Assembly (NCBI GenBank): GCA_963969595.1
Contig: OZ018415.1
Span: forward strand, 20,961,782 to 21,025,781
DNA: 64,000 bases
Direction of reading: 5' to 3'
From: Neckera pumila
Lineage: Eukaryota > Streptophyta > Bryopsida > Hypnales > Neckeraceae
Part shown: piece by piece, positions 35,790 to 46,350 of the stretch
How the letters are laid out: each line of letters starts with the position of its first letter
Position numbering within the stretch: the stretch's first letter is position 1
Translations under genes and position numbers: made by a program
The notes under the pieces: model-generated
Told to the model about the DNA's origin: nothing
Databases searched by the model: none
What the model saw: only the letters and a program-made list of their open reading frames with translations

Positions 35790-36040
35790 ATTGAATTTGA
35801 AGACTCCAATCAAAAGTTATGGACAAATTTCAAAGAGGGCTTCGAAAGGACATTTTCTTTGACATTTTCAAACATTCTCTCTGAAATTTGTACATAACTT
35901 TTAATTGAAGTCTTGAAATCTAAAAAGGATTTTTGGAGATGAAGATTAGCTTGATTCCCTAACATTTTTTAGTTCAAAGTTTTTGAAAGAAGTTATTTAC
36001 TATGCCAAAATGATGTCTAAATTCCTACTTTGAGCACAAT
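35790..36040. repeat. Foldback repeat, family F copy 3
   Basis: GACTCCAATCAAAAGTTATG and CAAATTTCAAAGAGGGC lie left of the AGGACATTTTCTTTGACATT centre, mirrored by CTCTGAAATTTGTAC and AACTTTTAATTGAAGTC on the right. Relative of 11576-11936 and 14380-14660. Confidence 0.6.
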
Positions 36041-37039
36041 TCTTTGCTATTGATAGTGGAATGGTCAAGCTCTCATCTTCAAATTATTCCATACTTTTTG
36101 AAAATTTATGATGGATAATAGGTTTTATTATGAAATCAACCTCATCACCCTTCACTTTCTCTCAATGTTAATGAAGTAAGTTTTTTACATTTTCATTTCC
36201 GTTAATAAAAAAATTTGATGGTAGATAATAATTAGATTTTATTTTGAACTTTTTTTTTGACTACTTAGTAATTTAATTTTTGCTGAATTTGAAAATTTCT
36301 CTTTTCTTTTTGGGATTTTTTTGGAATGATAACTTTTTGCTGACCTTGCTTTACAGCTACGGTAATTGATTTTGTTCCTAGGGTTGTTGCAAGAATGACC
36401 TTCCGTTTTTGTTCCATTTTGGCTAGTACTCCTAGCACGATGAGCTTTTGCATACAAATTTTTAAAAATAAAATAAAATATGGATAATTAGTATGATACT
36501 AAAAATAGCATATCACCAAAATTTCAGACCTAAAAAAATCTAGATCAAAAGTTATTCACAAGAAAGATGAGTTGAAAATTTGAAGAAAATATATACTTTG
36601 ATGTTTTAATTTGTAAAAAATAGGGACAATGATTTTTTTAAAGATTAAAAATGGCACTTGGAAAGACTTCATGATAATGAGATTTCACCAAAAAAATAAT
36701 GTTGAAACCATCTTTAATGCTCAGAATTGCACGCGCAAGGGAGCCCTCTTTGCATAGACATAGAGGATATAAATAAAATATTTTTTAATGCCCCTTGGTA
36801 GAAACATGACTTCCTATTATAGGAATAGATCATAGAAATTTTAGCTCCATATCATTAAATTTGGGGACTCCTTACGTAGTAAAAACCCCTAAAACTCAAA
36901 ACGTGACATATTAGTCTATATGATTTTTAAATATAAAATGATTTTTGAAAATTAAAAAAAAAATATGAAATATGATTAAACTCATAAGAAGAATCTCCTA
37001 TAAAAATTTCAAATTCATATTCAAAAGTTATTGCAAAAA
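36041..37039. other. AT-rich intergenic, no gene seen
   Basis: The Lys-rich minus frames at 36239-36457 are products of T-rich DNA and have no domain. Nothing else is supported. Confidence 0.4.
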
Positions 37040-37396
37040 GAAACTTCGGCATTGCTTTTGTGACAATGTTTCAGTACTGGTCTTTCTTGCAATCACCCCC
37101 TAGCCCTTCACCTCAACATGTGTCCTTTTGATCAGCGCTACCTATGCAGCTAGCCCTAACCTTAGTCAACAAAATATTGCCCCTCTAGTCTGACCCTCAA
37201 GTTGAAATTTGCTTAAAATAGCCTGTAACTTCTTTACTCAATATCGGATTGAAATAAAAATTATATATTCACAAAGCTCTTGTAGACTACGCAACTTCAA
37301 AAAGTTTTAAGAAAAATCAAGTAAAAATTTAGTTCATAGAAACCGATCGAAATGCTAAATTGTCCCCCGAGGAGACAATAGGCTTTTTAGGGTTAA
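37040..37396 (+). mobile_element. TTAA-MITE family A, 3' fragment A5
   Basis: Ends GGAGACAATAGGCTTTTTAGGG-TTAA (37393-37396). Upstream words (GATTGAAATAAAAATTATAT, TTCACAAAGCTC, CGATCGAAATGCTAAATTG) parallel the right part of A1 and A2. The left end is not recognised. Confidence 0.55.
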
Positions 37397-37499
37397 TTGA
37401 AAACTTAGTTGAATTTGGTAATTGATTTAGACTTGTAATAAATCATTATAGATTTGCATATTAAAAGTCAAAATTTAACTTCAAATTGGACCTTTATAT

Positions 37500-37556
37500 A
37501 CCATTGGAAATGTATTGGAAATGTATTGGAAGTGTGTTGGAAATGTATTGGATTTC
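37500..37556 (+). repeat. Short tandem repeat of TTGGAAATGTA type
   Basis: An 11-bp unit, ATTGGAAATGT with small changes, repeats about five times. Simple-sequence repeat. Confidence 0.8.
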
Positions 37557-38034
37557 TGTCTTGAAAAATCTACAACAATATATAGTACATCCAATTTAAA
37601 TGAAAACTTTGCTTGCAGTATTTAACCTTGAAATATTTTGCTTCATTAATGAACTTTTCCTACTATTTACAAATGACAAAATTATTTTTTGTTTTTTTTA
37701 AATTGATGAATTCACAAATCATTTTCAAGTTATAATTTTCTTAGATCTAGAGGTGTGATTTCAAATTACCATAAATTTTTTAAGAAAAAAGGAAGAAAAT
37801 TCATATATAATATAAAATGTGCTTAAAGAATTTGAATTTTTTTTACCATAGTTGTATATTATAGAGACAACTCTTATAACGGAAACAAAATTTTGATTTT
37901 TGGTATCTTTCTTTAAAGAGAAAATAAAAATCAACTATAGTAATTGGCCATAAATTCAAATTACAATAAAATATATAGTTTTAGGAATTTAATATATTTT
38001 AAAATCTGGCACAGAGGATGGATTTGACTAAATT

Positions 38035-38969
38035 CATTCCACCCCTAAAGGACCAACATGCGTTTTTTGGCCGTATAGAAATTTTGGGCAGGTATGTGTG
38101 ACTAGAGATTTCCATATTTGAGGCTGAAATTTTAATAGAAGGTGGAGACAACGAATATCTTCATGTATATCAAGTTTCATGACATTTCAAAATACGAGTC
38201 AAAAGTTGTGACCTAATATATTACTTTTTTTTGTAATTGGACAGTTTGGGCAAATCAGAAAAAATCATTTTTTCCGGAATTGTTTTTTTGAAATTGGTTC
38301 TCTACATTTATATATACTTAAAAAGCTTTGAATCATTCCATTTCAATCAATGGGGCAAAAGTTATGAGGGTTTTTGGTTTGCGGGCAGTTATGGATTGTC
38401 TATTCTAAAAACTACTTTGAAGTCATTTATTTAACTCAATTTTCAATATTTTTGGAAAAAATAAAATCCTAGGATGTAGATTGATTATTACAACATTACA
38501 ACCGTTGGGATTGGCATTTTTAAATTCCATAATTAAATTTTTAACAATTTAGTATTTTGAATCATTTTCTACTTCTTTCTACTTACTATTTTTTTCCTAT
38601 ATGTTGTACAATTCCAAATGATGTGAAATTTTTCAAGCATATAGACAACTTGTTTAGGAAACTAAATTCAAAGAAGCACCACCTTTATCGGCACTTTTTC
38701 ATTAAAAAGTGAGCTTGCAAAGTGCAGCTGCTTGGTTTTTCGCACGATTGAAAAAATGGTTTTCAAAGACTTTGAATGCTTATATCTTATGATCCACACG
38801 TTGGAATTTTCTGAAATTTTTACCACATGTTTCCAAAATATCATATTACAAAATCATACGGTTACATGTGTCGAAAATTGTTTTTTTCCAAAAATTTGGT
38901 AGTTGTATTAGAAGTGGCAATTTTGGAGCGTTTTTCGGGATTACATAGTCATGAAACTTTAGGGGTTAA
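38035..38969 (+). mobile_element. TTAA-MITE family C, copy C1
   Basis: Left end ACCCCTAAAGGACCAACATG (the TTAA has changed to TTCC), right end GAAACTTTAGGGG-TTAA at 38966-38969. About 935 bp, with an A/T-rich interior and no transposase frame. The short frame at 38237-38434 is not a known protein. Left-end relatives are at 40370 and 53235. Confidence 0.6.
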
Positions 38970-39237
38970 TTAGATTGAAGTTCAAAAAATAACTTTTCAT
39001 TGGTCTACTTCAGATTTGGAGCAAACTGTTAAGAATTGGCAAAATATACTAAAAAAATTCTAAACTTTCATAATATTACATCAATGAGAGAATCTTTGTA
39101 GCCATCCACTACAATGTACCAATTAGTGGCAAACATAAGTTCCTCCACTTACCCCTCCAAAAAATTGAGAGACATTGATTTTTATTTTTTCTAAAATTCT
39201 CCCACCCTCAACGCCGTTCATCTTTAAAAACAACTTT

Positions 39238-39300
39238 GGATACGGATATGGATATTATATAGATATGGATATTATATAGATATGGATATTATATAAATGC
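39238..39300 (+). repeat. Three-unit 17-bp tandem repeat
   Basis: ATATGGATATTATATAG is repeated three times, followed by a broken unit. Confidence 0.85.
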
Positions 39301-39429
39301 AATACAGATAAGGGTACAAGATACAAAAACGGATAAGGGATACGCGATATATTTCATATCAAATGCCATCCCCACCCCCACCTGAAAATTACAAAGGGGT
39401 GGAATGGGGGTGCAGACAAAAAAATTAAT

Positions 39430-40182
39430 TTAACCCCTAAAGTCCCATTGTCCCCTCAGGGAACAAAATGGATTTCGGGTAGGCTACTACGGCTTCAATT
39501 TTCATCATTATTTTCTGAAACTTTTTGTGAAGAGAGAAAATTACATTAACTTTATGGGGATGTAATTTTTATTTCAATTGGTGCCCGGGAACAAAAGTTA
39601 TGGCACAAAAGGTCCTTTTTTTTGGTGTAGCGGGTAGAAATCTTCTAAATGCAATTTTTGCAATTTTTCAAAAAACATTGTTTGACAAGGCCAAGTTTTT
39701 TTGCTAAAACAATCACACCATTGGGATTATACTGTTTTAATTCCATCTTAGAGCTACTGACGTTTTAATTTTTCTTTCAACCTTGGACCTACTTCTACTT
39801 AACAATTTTTTAAAGAATAAAAATCAAGTGATTTTTTTTTGAATTTTTTTCCCTAGATTTTGTACTCAATTATTCAACATAAAAAAAATTAAATTCAAAG
39901 TCTGTAGTGCAACTTTTTTTCCAAAATGGTTGTCAAAGTCATCTGAAATTGCAAGTCAGTGTTCAAAAAATCAATTTTTCCAACTTTGAATGCTTATATC
40001 TTCTAATCTACATGGTCAAACTTTATGAAATTTTTACCACATGATTTGAGATAGGTCAAGTACGAGATCCTATGGTTAGATTCTAAAAAAAATGATTTTT
40101 TCTCTTTTCTTAGATGAACGCAGCATAACTAGCAGTTTTGAATCAATTTTGATAGAAAAGGCCTCGGGACTTTAGGGGTTAA
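39430..40182 (-). mobile_element. TTAA-MITE family A, copy A4 (inverted, shorter)
   Basis: 753 bp from TTAACCCCTAAAGTCCCATT to GGGACTTTAGGGG-TTAA. These are the best preserved ends in the window, with identical first 17 bases of the inverted repeats. The interior aligns with A3 in reverse but lacks about 180 bp. No coding capacity. Confidence 0.8.
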
Positions 40183-40226
40183 TTTGAATTGTTTTAATGT
40201 CAAATTATAAAGGGGTGGGATGGAAA

Positions 40227-40292
40227 TTTTTTTTTTTTTTTTTTTTTTTTGAGCTCATTGTGACAGTCACAATGACAATGACAATGAGCTGA
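40227..40292. repeat. 24-T run followed by a small hairpin
   Basis: T-run at 40227-40250, then GAGCTCATTGTGACAGTCAC...ACAATGAGCT, whose AGCTCATTGT/ACAATGAGCT ends pair. On the minus strand this is a hairpin followed by poly(A), which could mark the 3' end of a retro-inserted short element. Confidence 0.5.
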
Positions 40293-40369
40293 AAAGAAGC
40301 AGAACTACCTCACCCAAAACATTTGAAGAAGTCTCTAAAAAATTGATGTAAAAGTGTTGTCCTTCATCC

Positions 40370-40460
40370 TTAACTTCTAAAGGACCAACATGCTTAGAGG
40401 CCCAAAACTGCTTCATATAAGGTCAAAATCTTTGTCAATATTTCTATTTCAACAAATCCA
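40370..40460 (+). mobile_element. TTAA-MITE family C, left-end fragment C2
   Basis: TTAACTTCTAAAGGACCAAC and ATGC(T)T...GGCC match the left end of C1 (38035). The right end is uncertain; a CTATAGGG-TTAA at about 42407-42418 is a weak candidate. Confidence 0.45.
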
Positions 40461-41489
40461 ACCATAGGATCCTTTGGACAACTTGTTCAAGTATATTGTG
40501 CCACAATTTCAGAATGAAAATATCACCAATTGCAAATTCAATGTGCCTAAACTTCAAAATGGTGAAGTTTTGTATTTTAACATTTTTAGAGAAAAACACA
40601 TTTGTACTATAACTTGTGAATTTTTGTCAATATATTGAAAAATGAGTTGAAAACTTATGTAAAAAAATTTAACCAAAAATACTTTCATACTCATCTTTAA
40701 AAAAATTGTAAAACGGAAGGTAGTAGTGAATGAAAGAAAAAACAAATGTGCTAACAAATTTTACAAGAAATTGAAAATAATTAATCCCAATGGTGAAAAT
40801 ATTCTAGTAAACAAGTAGCATCCTTTACTTTTATTTTTATTTGAAAATTTTCAAAATTGAGAGCAAAAGATGACTTTATATGTGTTTTTTTACCTTCATT
40901 GTTGACAAAATAAAACTCCTCACAACTTTCACTTCATTATTTGGAATAGAATGGTTAAAATGTTTTCAACCTAATAGGTACTTAATTTTTCCTTATTTAG
41001 ATAGAAGTGAACAGCAATTGTTTTCATTAATAATAGTGACAAAGGCATTACCTATTCCAATAATTGTCTGAGACTTTTGGTGAGACATAAAATTCTATCC
41101 AAAGTAAAAACAGATCTATTGTTTGAGCCAAAAAATAATTTAAGGAATATCAGAATAATTCTTTTCATTTTGAAAAATAGATGATTTTTGTTCAATTTTT
41201 TGTGCATAAATTGTTCACTGCATATCTACATCATTAAATTTAGTTCCAGTCATATTTATTATTATTTTATGTTATGTGGAATATTTTATCAAAAAATGAA
41301 ATAATACAGAGTTTAGAAAATAAAAGATTGTAGTATACGTTAACAGTTTTGACTACTTATTTGTAACTCCTAATTGATCACTTCTCTATGAATTCATTCT
41401 ATAAAAGTGTCTAAAACTGCCCTTTTTGTATTCATTGAGCAAATACAAAAAATATAAATTGTGTGTTGAACTATGATCACAATTTTTTA

Positions 41490-42155
41490 CTAAAGTACTC
41501 TAGGAAAGTGTAGGATTTTTTTTGCAAACTTTGACCTTGTTATGTACAAGGCTAAAGCATTTGAAGTTTGAAGATTTATTTTTGGCCCTATCCAACAAAA
41601 TCCAAAGAATGAGATTCTTTTTGTAGAGAATTTTGGCATTGTCCAAAGTCCAAGATTGTTAAAAAAAATGACAATATTCAACATGGCGTCTTTGTCTTCA
41701 AGGATTTTAGGATGGTTGCAAGAAAGACATATTGATTTAGTTGCATTATGCTGCAATGCTTATGAAGTACTTCAAATTTTTTTTTAAATATTAAAAAATA
41801 AATTGAAAAGTCAATAATGTATAGTTCATAAGACTTTGTTAACAATGGATGGAAGTATGCTACAAAGATCAACACAAGTAACTCCATTTCTTTATTTGTT
41901 TGTTTCCATTCATATAGAAGTGATTAGTAAAACTTTTGGTTGCTAATCTAAAATATTCTTCAACAAAGTACTACTCATCTTCTTGAGGAATCTTTTCAAG
42001 CACATCAAGATATTTGTTTAGTGCAAAATGCCATGTCTTTTATAAGCTCTAGTAGTCCTTCCATTTTTTCCTAGCCATTTGGTAAATCAAATGTCTTCTC
42101 TCCATCATTCTAAAAGTTTGCCACAAGTCTTAATAAGATTAATTTTGAAAGAATG
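41490..42155 (-). pseudogene. Coding-like remnant, unrecognised
   Basis: Minus strand from about 42110 down: RMMERRHLIYQMARKKWKDY, then WHFALNKYLDVLEKIPQEDE, stop, YFVEEYFRLATKSFTNHFYM, then QLNQYVFLATILKSLKTKT. The overlapping frame at 41756-41490 gives further peptide. The helical, charged look and one-stop spacing suggest a decayed exon cluster. It has the same strand as the 32.4-35.5 kb fragments and could be an upstream part of the same gene. No domain recognised. Confidence 0.3.
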
Positions 42156-42235
42156 GTTGTCCCAACTAGATCAAGAATGTTATGTATAATAAAGTTCTTT
42201 ATTGTCTTTAAATCAAAGGGGAAGAGACTTTGCAT

Positions 42236-42560
42236 AGCAAAATCTACATGTGAAAAAATTGGAGCAAAACTTTAATAAAAAAAATGCCTACGTTGTAGGA
42301 ACAAAACCTCTTGTAGTTGCATATTAACTTTGAAAGAATAAGACCTATGAACAAGGTGCTTTGCCAAAGATTATTTAATTTTTGGACCAAGAGGTGTATT
42401 CTTCACTTCTATAGGGTTAATTATAGAAAATTTATAGATTAAAGGAGAAGAACAAAATCTACATGTGAAGAAATTGGAATAAGATCTTATTTAAAAAACA
42501 AGCCCATGCTAAATGAATAGAATCTATAGTAGTTGTTTATTAATTCTTTAATATTTGAAT
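42236..42560 (+). repeat. Two-copy tandem duplication (~216 bp period)
   Basis: AAAATCTACATGTGAA(A/G)AAATTGGA at 42238 and again at 42454, followed by further partial matches (ATGCCTAC/ATGCTAAA, TAGTAG TTG(C/T)...TATTAA). Diverged. Confidence 0.5.
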
Positions 42561-43029
42561 CCTTTTTTGAATTCTTGCACATTTTTGCTTATACCTTGAA
42601 CAAATATATTATTTGTCATCAAATTGGTTATATAGAAAGGATATATCTTAAAGATTATTTTGAATGAATGAAAACTCATTTGGACTAAATAGTGTTTTTG
42701 AAATAATCTACTCATCATCTAAAATATGAACTTTGAAATATGCAGTCAAATATTATCTTTTAAATGACAGGTTAGGCTCTTTGGACTTGTTTTCAAGTGA
42801 AATCTTTGATAAAAAGTGACTTTAGGATTTTATAGAATGTTTCAATCTATTGGACCCACTATTGAATAAGGTTGGTCCTATATTTAGGTTGTAAATTCAA
42901 AGCTTTGTTCATTGGTCAATTTTAAAGGCTTTGATTGCAAAAACTTTGAATAAGGAGTAATTAAAGATTTGTGCCGTGCTTCAAGGAGATTATTTATTCC
43001 CCTTGAAATACTAGACCAAGGAATATTAT
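42561..43029. other. AT-rich intergenic, nothing seen
   Basis: No open frame or repeat boundary of note before the TTAA of P2. Confidence 0.5.
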
Positions 43030-43674
43030 TTAACCCCTAAATGCCCAAGGGTTGTTTTGAGCCTCTAGGAATTTGCTCTAATTTGAACTAAAAGCTAACA
43101 TTTTGATAAGTTGTGCCAATTTCTTTTAAATTGTAACTATATAAATTCAAACTAAACATATTAGTGATCACATAGGAAAAGAAAACACAACAATATTACT
43201 TATGAATCAAAAGATTATAATGTTTGACCATGAAGGTGTTAAAACTATGAAAATCTTTCAATTCTCTTTTTGCATACCACATCTAAAAAATTGGTCACCA
43301 AAAGAATTTGAGGTTAAAGTGCCTAACATGCATAACCCCAATCAATTTATGGCTTCTCAAAATCTATTCTACAATGTTTTTAAATGAATTTCTAATGTGA
43401 TTTTTCCTCCAAGATCTAGTGTATTTGAGGCTCATTTTCAAGAGTCCATAACACTACAGAAAGTCAAGATTGCAATGGGTATCCTTGCACAAAATCATGA
43501 ATAGAAAAATTGTAATCAATCATTTTCAAAATCAAATTTTTGATGCTAAAACTAGACTTCAAAAAGAATATTACAAAAATATGAACTACTAAAAATAACA
43601 ATTTGGTTAGGTTTCATTTAACTTCAAAGTACTGGCGACACCAAAATTTGGTGCCTCGGACATTTAGGGGTTAA
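43030..43674 (-). mobile_element. TTAA-MITE family P, copy P2 (inverted to P1)
   Basis: 645 bp. Starts TTAACCCCTAAATGCCCAAG and ends CGGACATTTAGGGG-TTAA. It is the reverse complement of P1 (1065-1706) across its length, and the TTAA sits at both edges. The site GAAGTTAAATGAAACCTAAC (complement of about 43610) is intact here; in P3 it is occupied by another element. The GC-rich gene region begins immediately to its right. Confidence 0.8.
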
Positions 43675-43699
43675 GGATTAACTCTTGAACCTTTGAGTC

Positions 43700-46350
43700 T
43701 TGAAAAACGTCTTTAGCCTTTGACGCCGCGATTTTGACTTCGCCGCCACAAGTAAGTCTGCCACTGCGTAAAGACCAGCCGCGGCCTCGAGCACGCCCCG
43801 ACGCGCGGCCGCGGCCGTCCCAGCGCAAGCCCGTGACGACCTCGCGGCATCACGACCCTGGGATCCCAAGACGGCACCAGTCAACCCTGTCTGTAGCCAA
43901 GTCAAAATCCGGCCATCGCCCACACCCCTTGCCCAACTTCAAGTGGCCCACAAGTACTTCAATTCGCTTAGCGACATTAGTCGCGACAAGCTCCGAAGGC
44001 AAGCACTTTCGTAGTAGCAATTTGAGCGTCACTGCCGAATCGCGGAACGAGCGAGGTAGGAGCGGTGTGCAGAGCGCCCTGCACGTTCTTCGTGGCAAAT
44101 ATCCAGCGGCAGTGGGCCCTGATTTCGCCGCGTTTGGCGCATCCAAAGATCAGCCTTTCGGCCTTTCAGGTGAGCTGTTGTCTCTACGGGAGGCTGGACT
44201 TCGGGAGGGGGTTGAATCTGTCATCATAACCTGTTTTGAAAACAATTTGTGAAAGCGCCTCTGGTCGCAGTGTATCTCGTCGTGTCTCGTCAGGGTCCTG
44301 TGCCATTGTCTGTACAACAGTGGACGCTGGTGGTGACCGAGTGAGAGGATGATCTGAGGCTTGATTGTTGTCGAATTTCAGGCCTTGTTCGGCGTTGCAG
44401 GACTGTGGCGGCGCCTGGAAGCACGTGAACTTTTCCAACACGGGGGTGATCCAGGTTGACTGTGTTGTGTAATAGTGTGGGCGATCTGGGGTTTGCGTTG
44501 AGGGTTTCTGGGATTGCGTCTTGTTGGATCGTGGACGCGGACGAATTTGGCCGGATCTTTGGAGCAGGGTTAGGAGCACCTGGTGCGATCACGACGGATC
44601 ACGTCCGAGCTTGCAGTGGTCGATTTCGGGGCTGTCGATGCGCGCTGCCCGCGTTTGTGATCCGCCTGGGTTTACGCACTTCTGGTAAGCTTCCCCAACC
44701 TCAGTTTCCGTTGTCACCATGGCCACCATGGCCGCTAGAGCCATGTCCACTTACTCTTGGTTTTCAAGTATGGGTTTAGGTGTGGAATCTCCTACCAGAT
44801 GCTCTTTGAGATTCTTTGAACGTCGTACTATTGAAATGCGTTTGCGATGATGGCTCAATCGTTGCTGTCGAATGAAAATTAGGACGTTGCATTGCGGACG
44901 GAGGTAGAGGTCGAACCCTGCCGAGACGTGTGTAGCACGTTCTTGAAGAAGCAAGCGATTGTTTCTATCGAGAACTTTGTCTGTAAGATTCCCATTTGCG
45001 GTGAATATCAGCGTTCTTAAGTGACTGCCCGTTTGCGAGGAGTGGCTATGACTTTGGTTCTTTTTCACCAGACCTAGTTTGTGGAAATGGCCGCCATGTT
45101 TGCTGTCGGTGAGACTCTGTTGCCGCTGAAGGTTATTTACACTCACCGCCGTACTTATCCCACCAAATCCAAGTTCAGGACCTCGTTAAGAAGACGTCCC
45201 TTGGAGAATGAAGACTGGGAGATAGAAGGCCTTTTCAGGCTTTTTCTGTTTGCAACCTGAATAAAGTCCTTGACAGATGATAGTGTGGGTTGAAAGCATT
45301 TGTTAAGGACGTCATTCAGGTTGAAGATCGGACAATCCAGAAAGTAGTACTATCTTGTAGACTTCATTCCTGAATGGTTGAATGGCATCAGCGAGTGAGG
45401 CACGTGGTGCCGTAATTGGTTACAAAGTGCCCTACTGTTGATTATTTTAATTCAGAATCTGTTATGCTCACTCGCACCAGTGAGTGAGTGTAAGTAACCC
45501 TTAGGGAGATCCTTTTGTCTGTACTCTTGTGAAATTATATTCCATGTGAGAAATTGTGAGATCCCGAGTGGCCTTTACAACTGTTCTACCCGTTCTGCTC
45601 ACTTGTTCGTCTCCGTACGAAACGGTTTAAGCAAAGTGCGATCCACAAAATCCGCGTGACTGGGTGCTGAAAGAGTAGAAGCCCAGTTTACATCGACTTG
45701 TTCACTTCCATGATTCTTACAGAATTGTCGATTGAGTGGCAAGTTTAACAATGTCCCAAATGGTTGTATTATACAGGCCCACTCTTATTTTACTGCTGCT
45801 GGTAGATTTCGAATTACAAATCCTTTGTACTATCCTGCAAGTGAGATGCTGTGTTCACAGTTTTCCCCTTAAGACATTGCCGTTGTTTGGTTTGGTTTTG
45901 AATCGGTTGCAATGTCGAATTGTCTGGATTGTCTGGGTAATCTAAATTCCTTGAGCTTTGCTCATCAATTTGTGAGACGAACTGGCAAGCACCCGATTTG
46001 TGATTGCTTAAAAGTAGTCTTCTGTGAAGCCAATGACGTTGATGAGATTGCTCACCTCTATCGAGTACTGTACGGGACAAGGATCCCTTAAATTTTCGTG
46101 CCTGCGGTTTCGCCTACTTCCAAACTCCCGTCTTCGGGGAGTTAACCTTAGACACGAGAATCGAGCTATGATGTTTGAACACATCTTAGCCTTTGCTCGA
46201 GTCCTAGAATTCCCAGTGCAAGCTGTCGCGAGCAACATTTGAGGTTTGATGAGATTGGGACTGTGCTGGTGCTTGGCGGGTGCAGTACTGGAGCTGCTCT
46301 TGAAGTTTTCCTAGAGAAGCTAGGCATGTACCTGGAGATATAAGCACTGA
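43700..46350 (+). promoter_or_regulatory. GC-rich upstream region of the CDPK gene
   Basis: A CpG-rich block at 43720-44760 changes to mixed DNA up to the CDPK start. It has open frames on both strands in the GC-rich part, none with a domain; they look like by-products of composition. A donor-like CTG-GTAAGCTT at about 44682 and acceptor-like ACAG sites nearer the start codon allow a spliced 5' leader. No transcription start could be fixed. The long leader/promoter role is inferred from position. Confidence 0.4.
46326..46343 (+). promoter_or_regulatory. Five-codon upstream ORF in the CDPK leader
   Basis: ATG-TAC-CTG-GAG-ATA-TAA (MYLEI-stop) ends 7 bases before the CDPK start codon. If included in the mRNA it could lower initiation at the main ATG or allow reinitiation. 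The effect is inferred. Confidence 0.45.

Noticed and set aside
38035..40182. Interstitial telomere repeats
   Set aside because: CCCTAAA occurs only once per MITE end and never in tandem.
43734..44252. 172-residue + strand open frame upstream of the CDPK
   Set aside because: Pro/Arg/Ser-rich, overlapped by equally long frames on both strands; expected from CpG-rich leader DNA, no domain.
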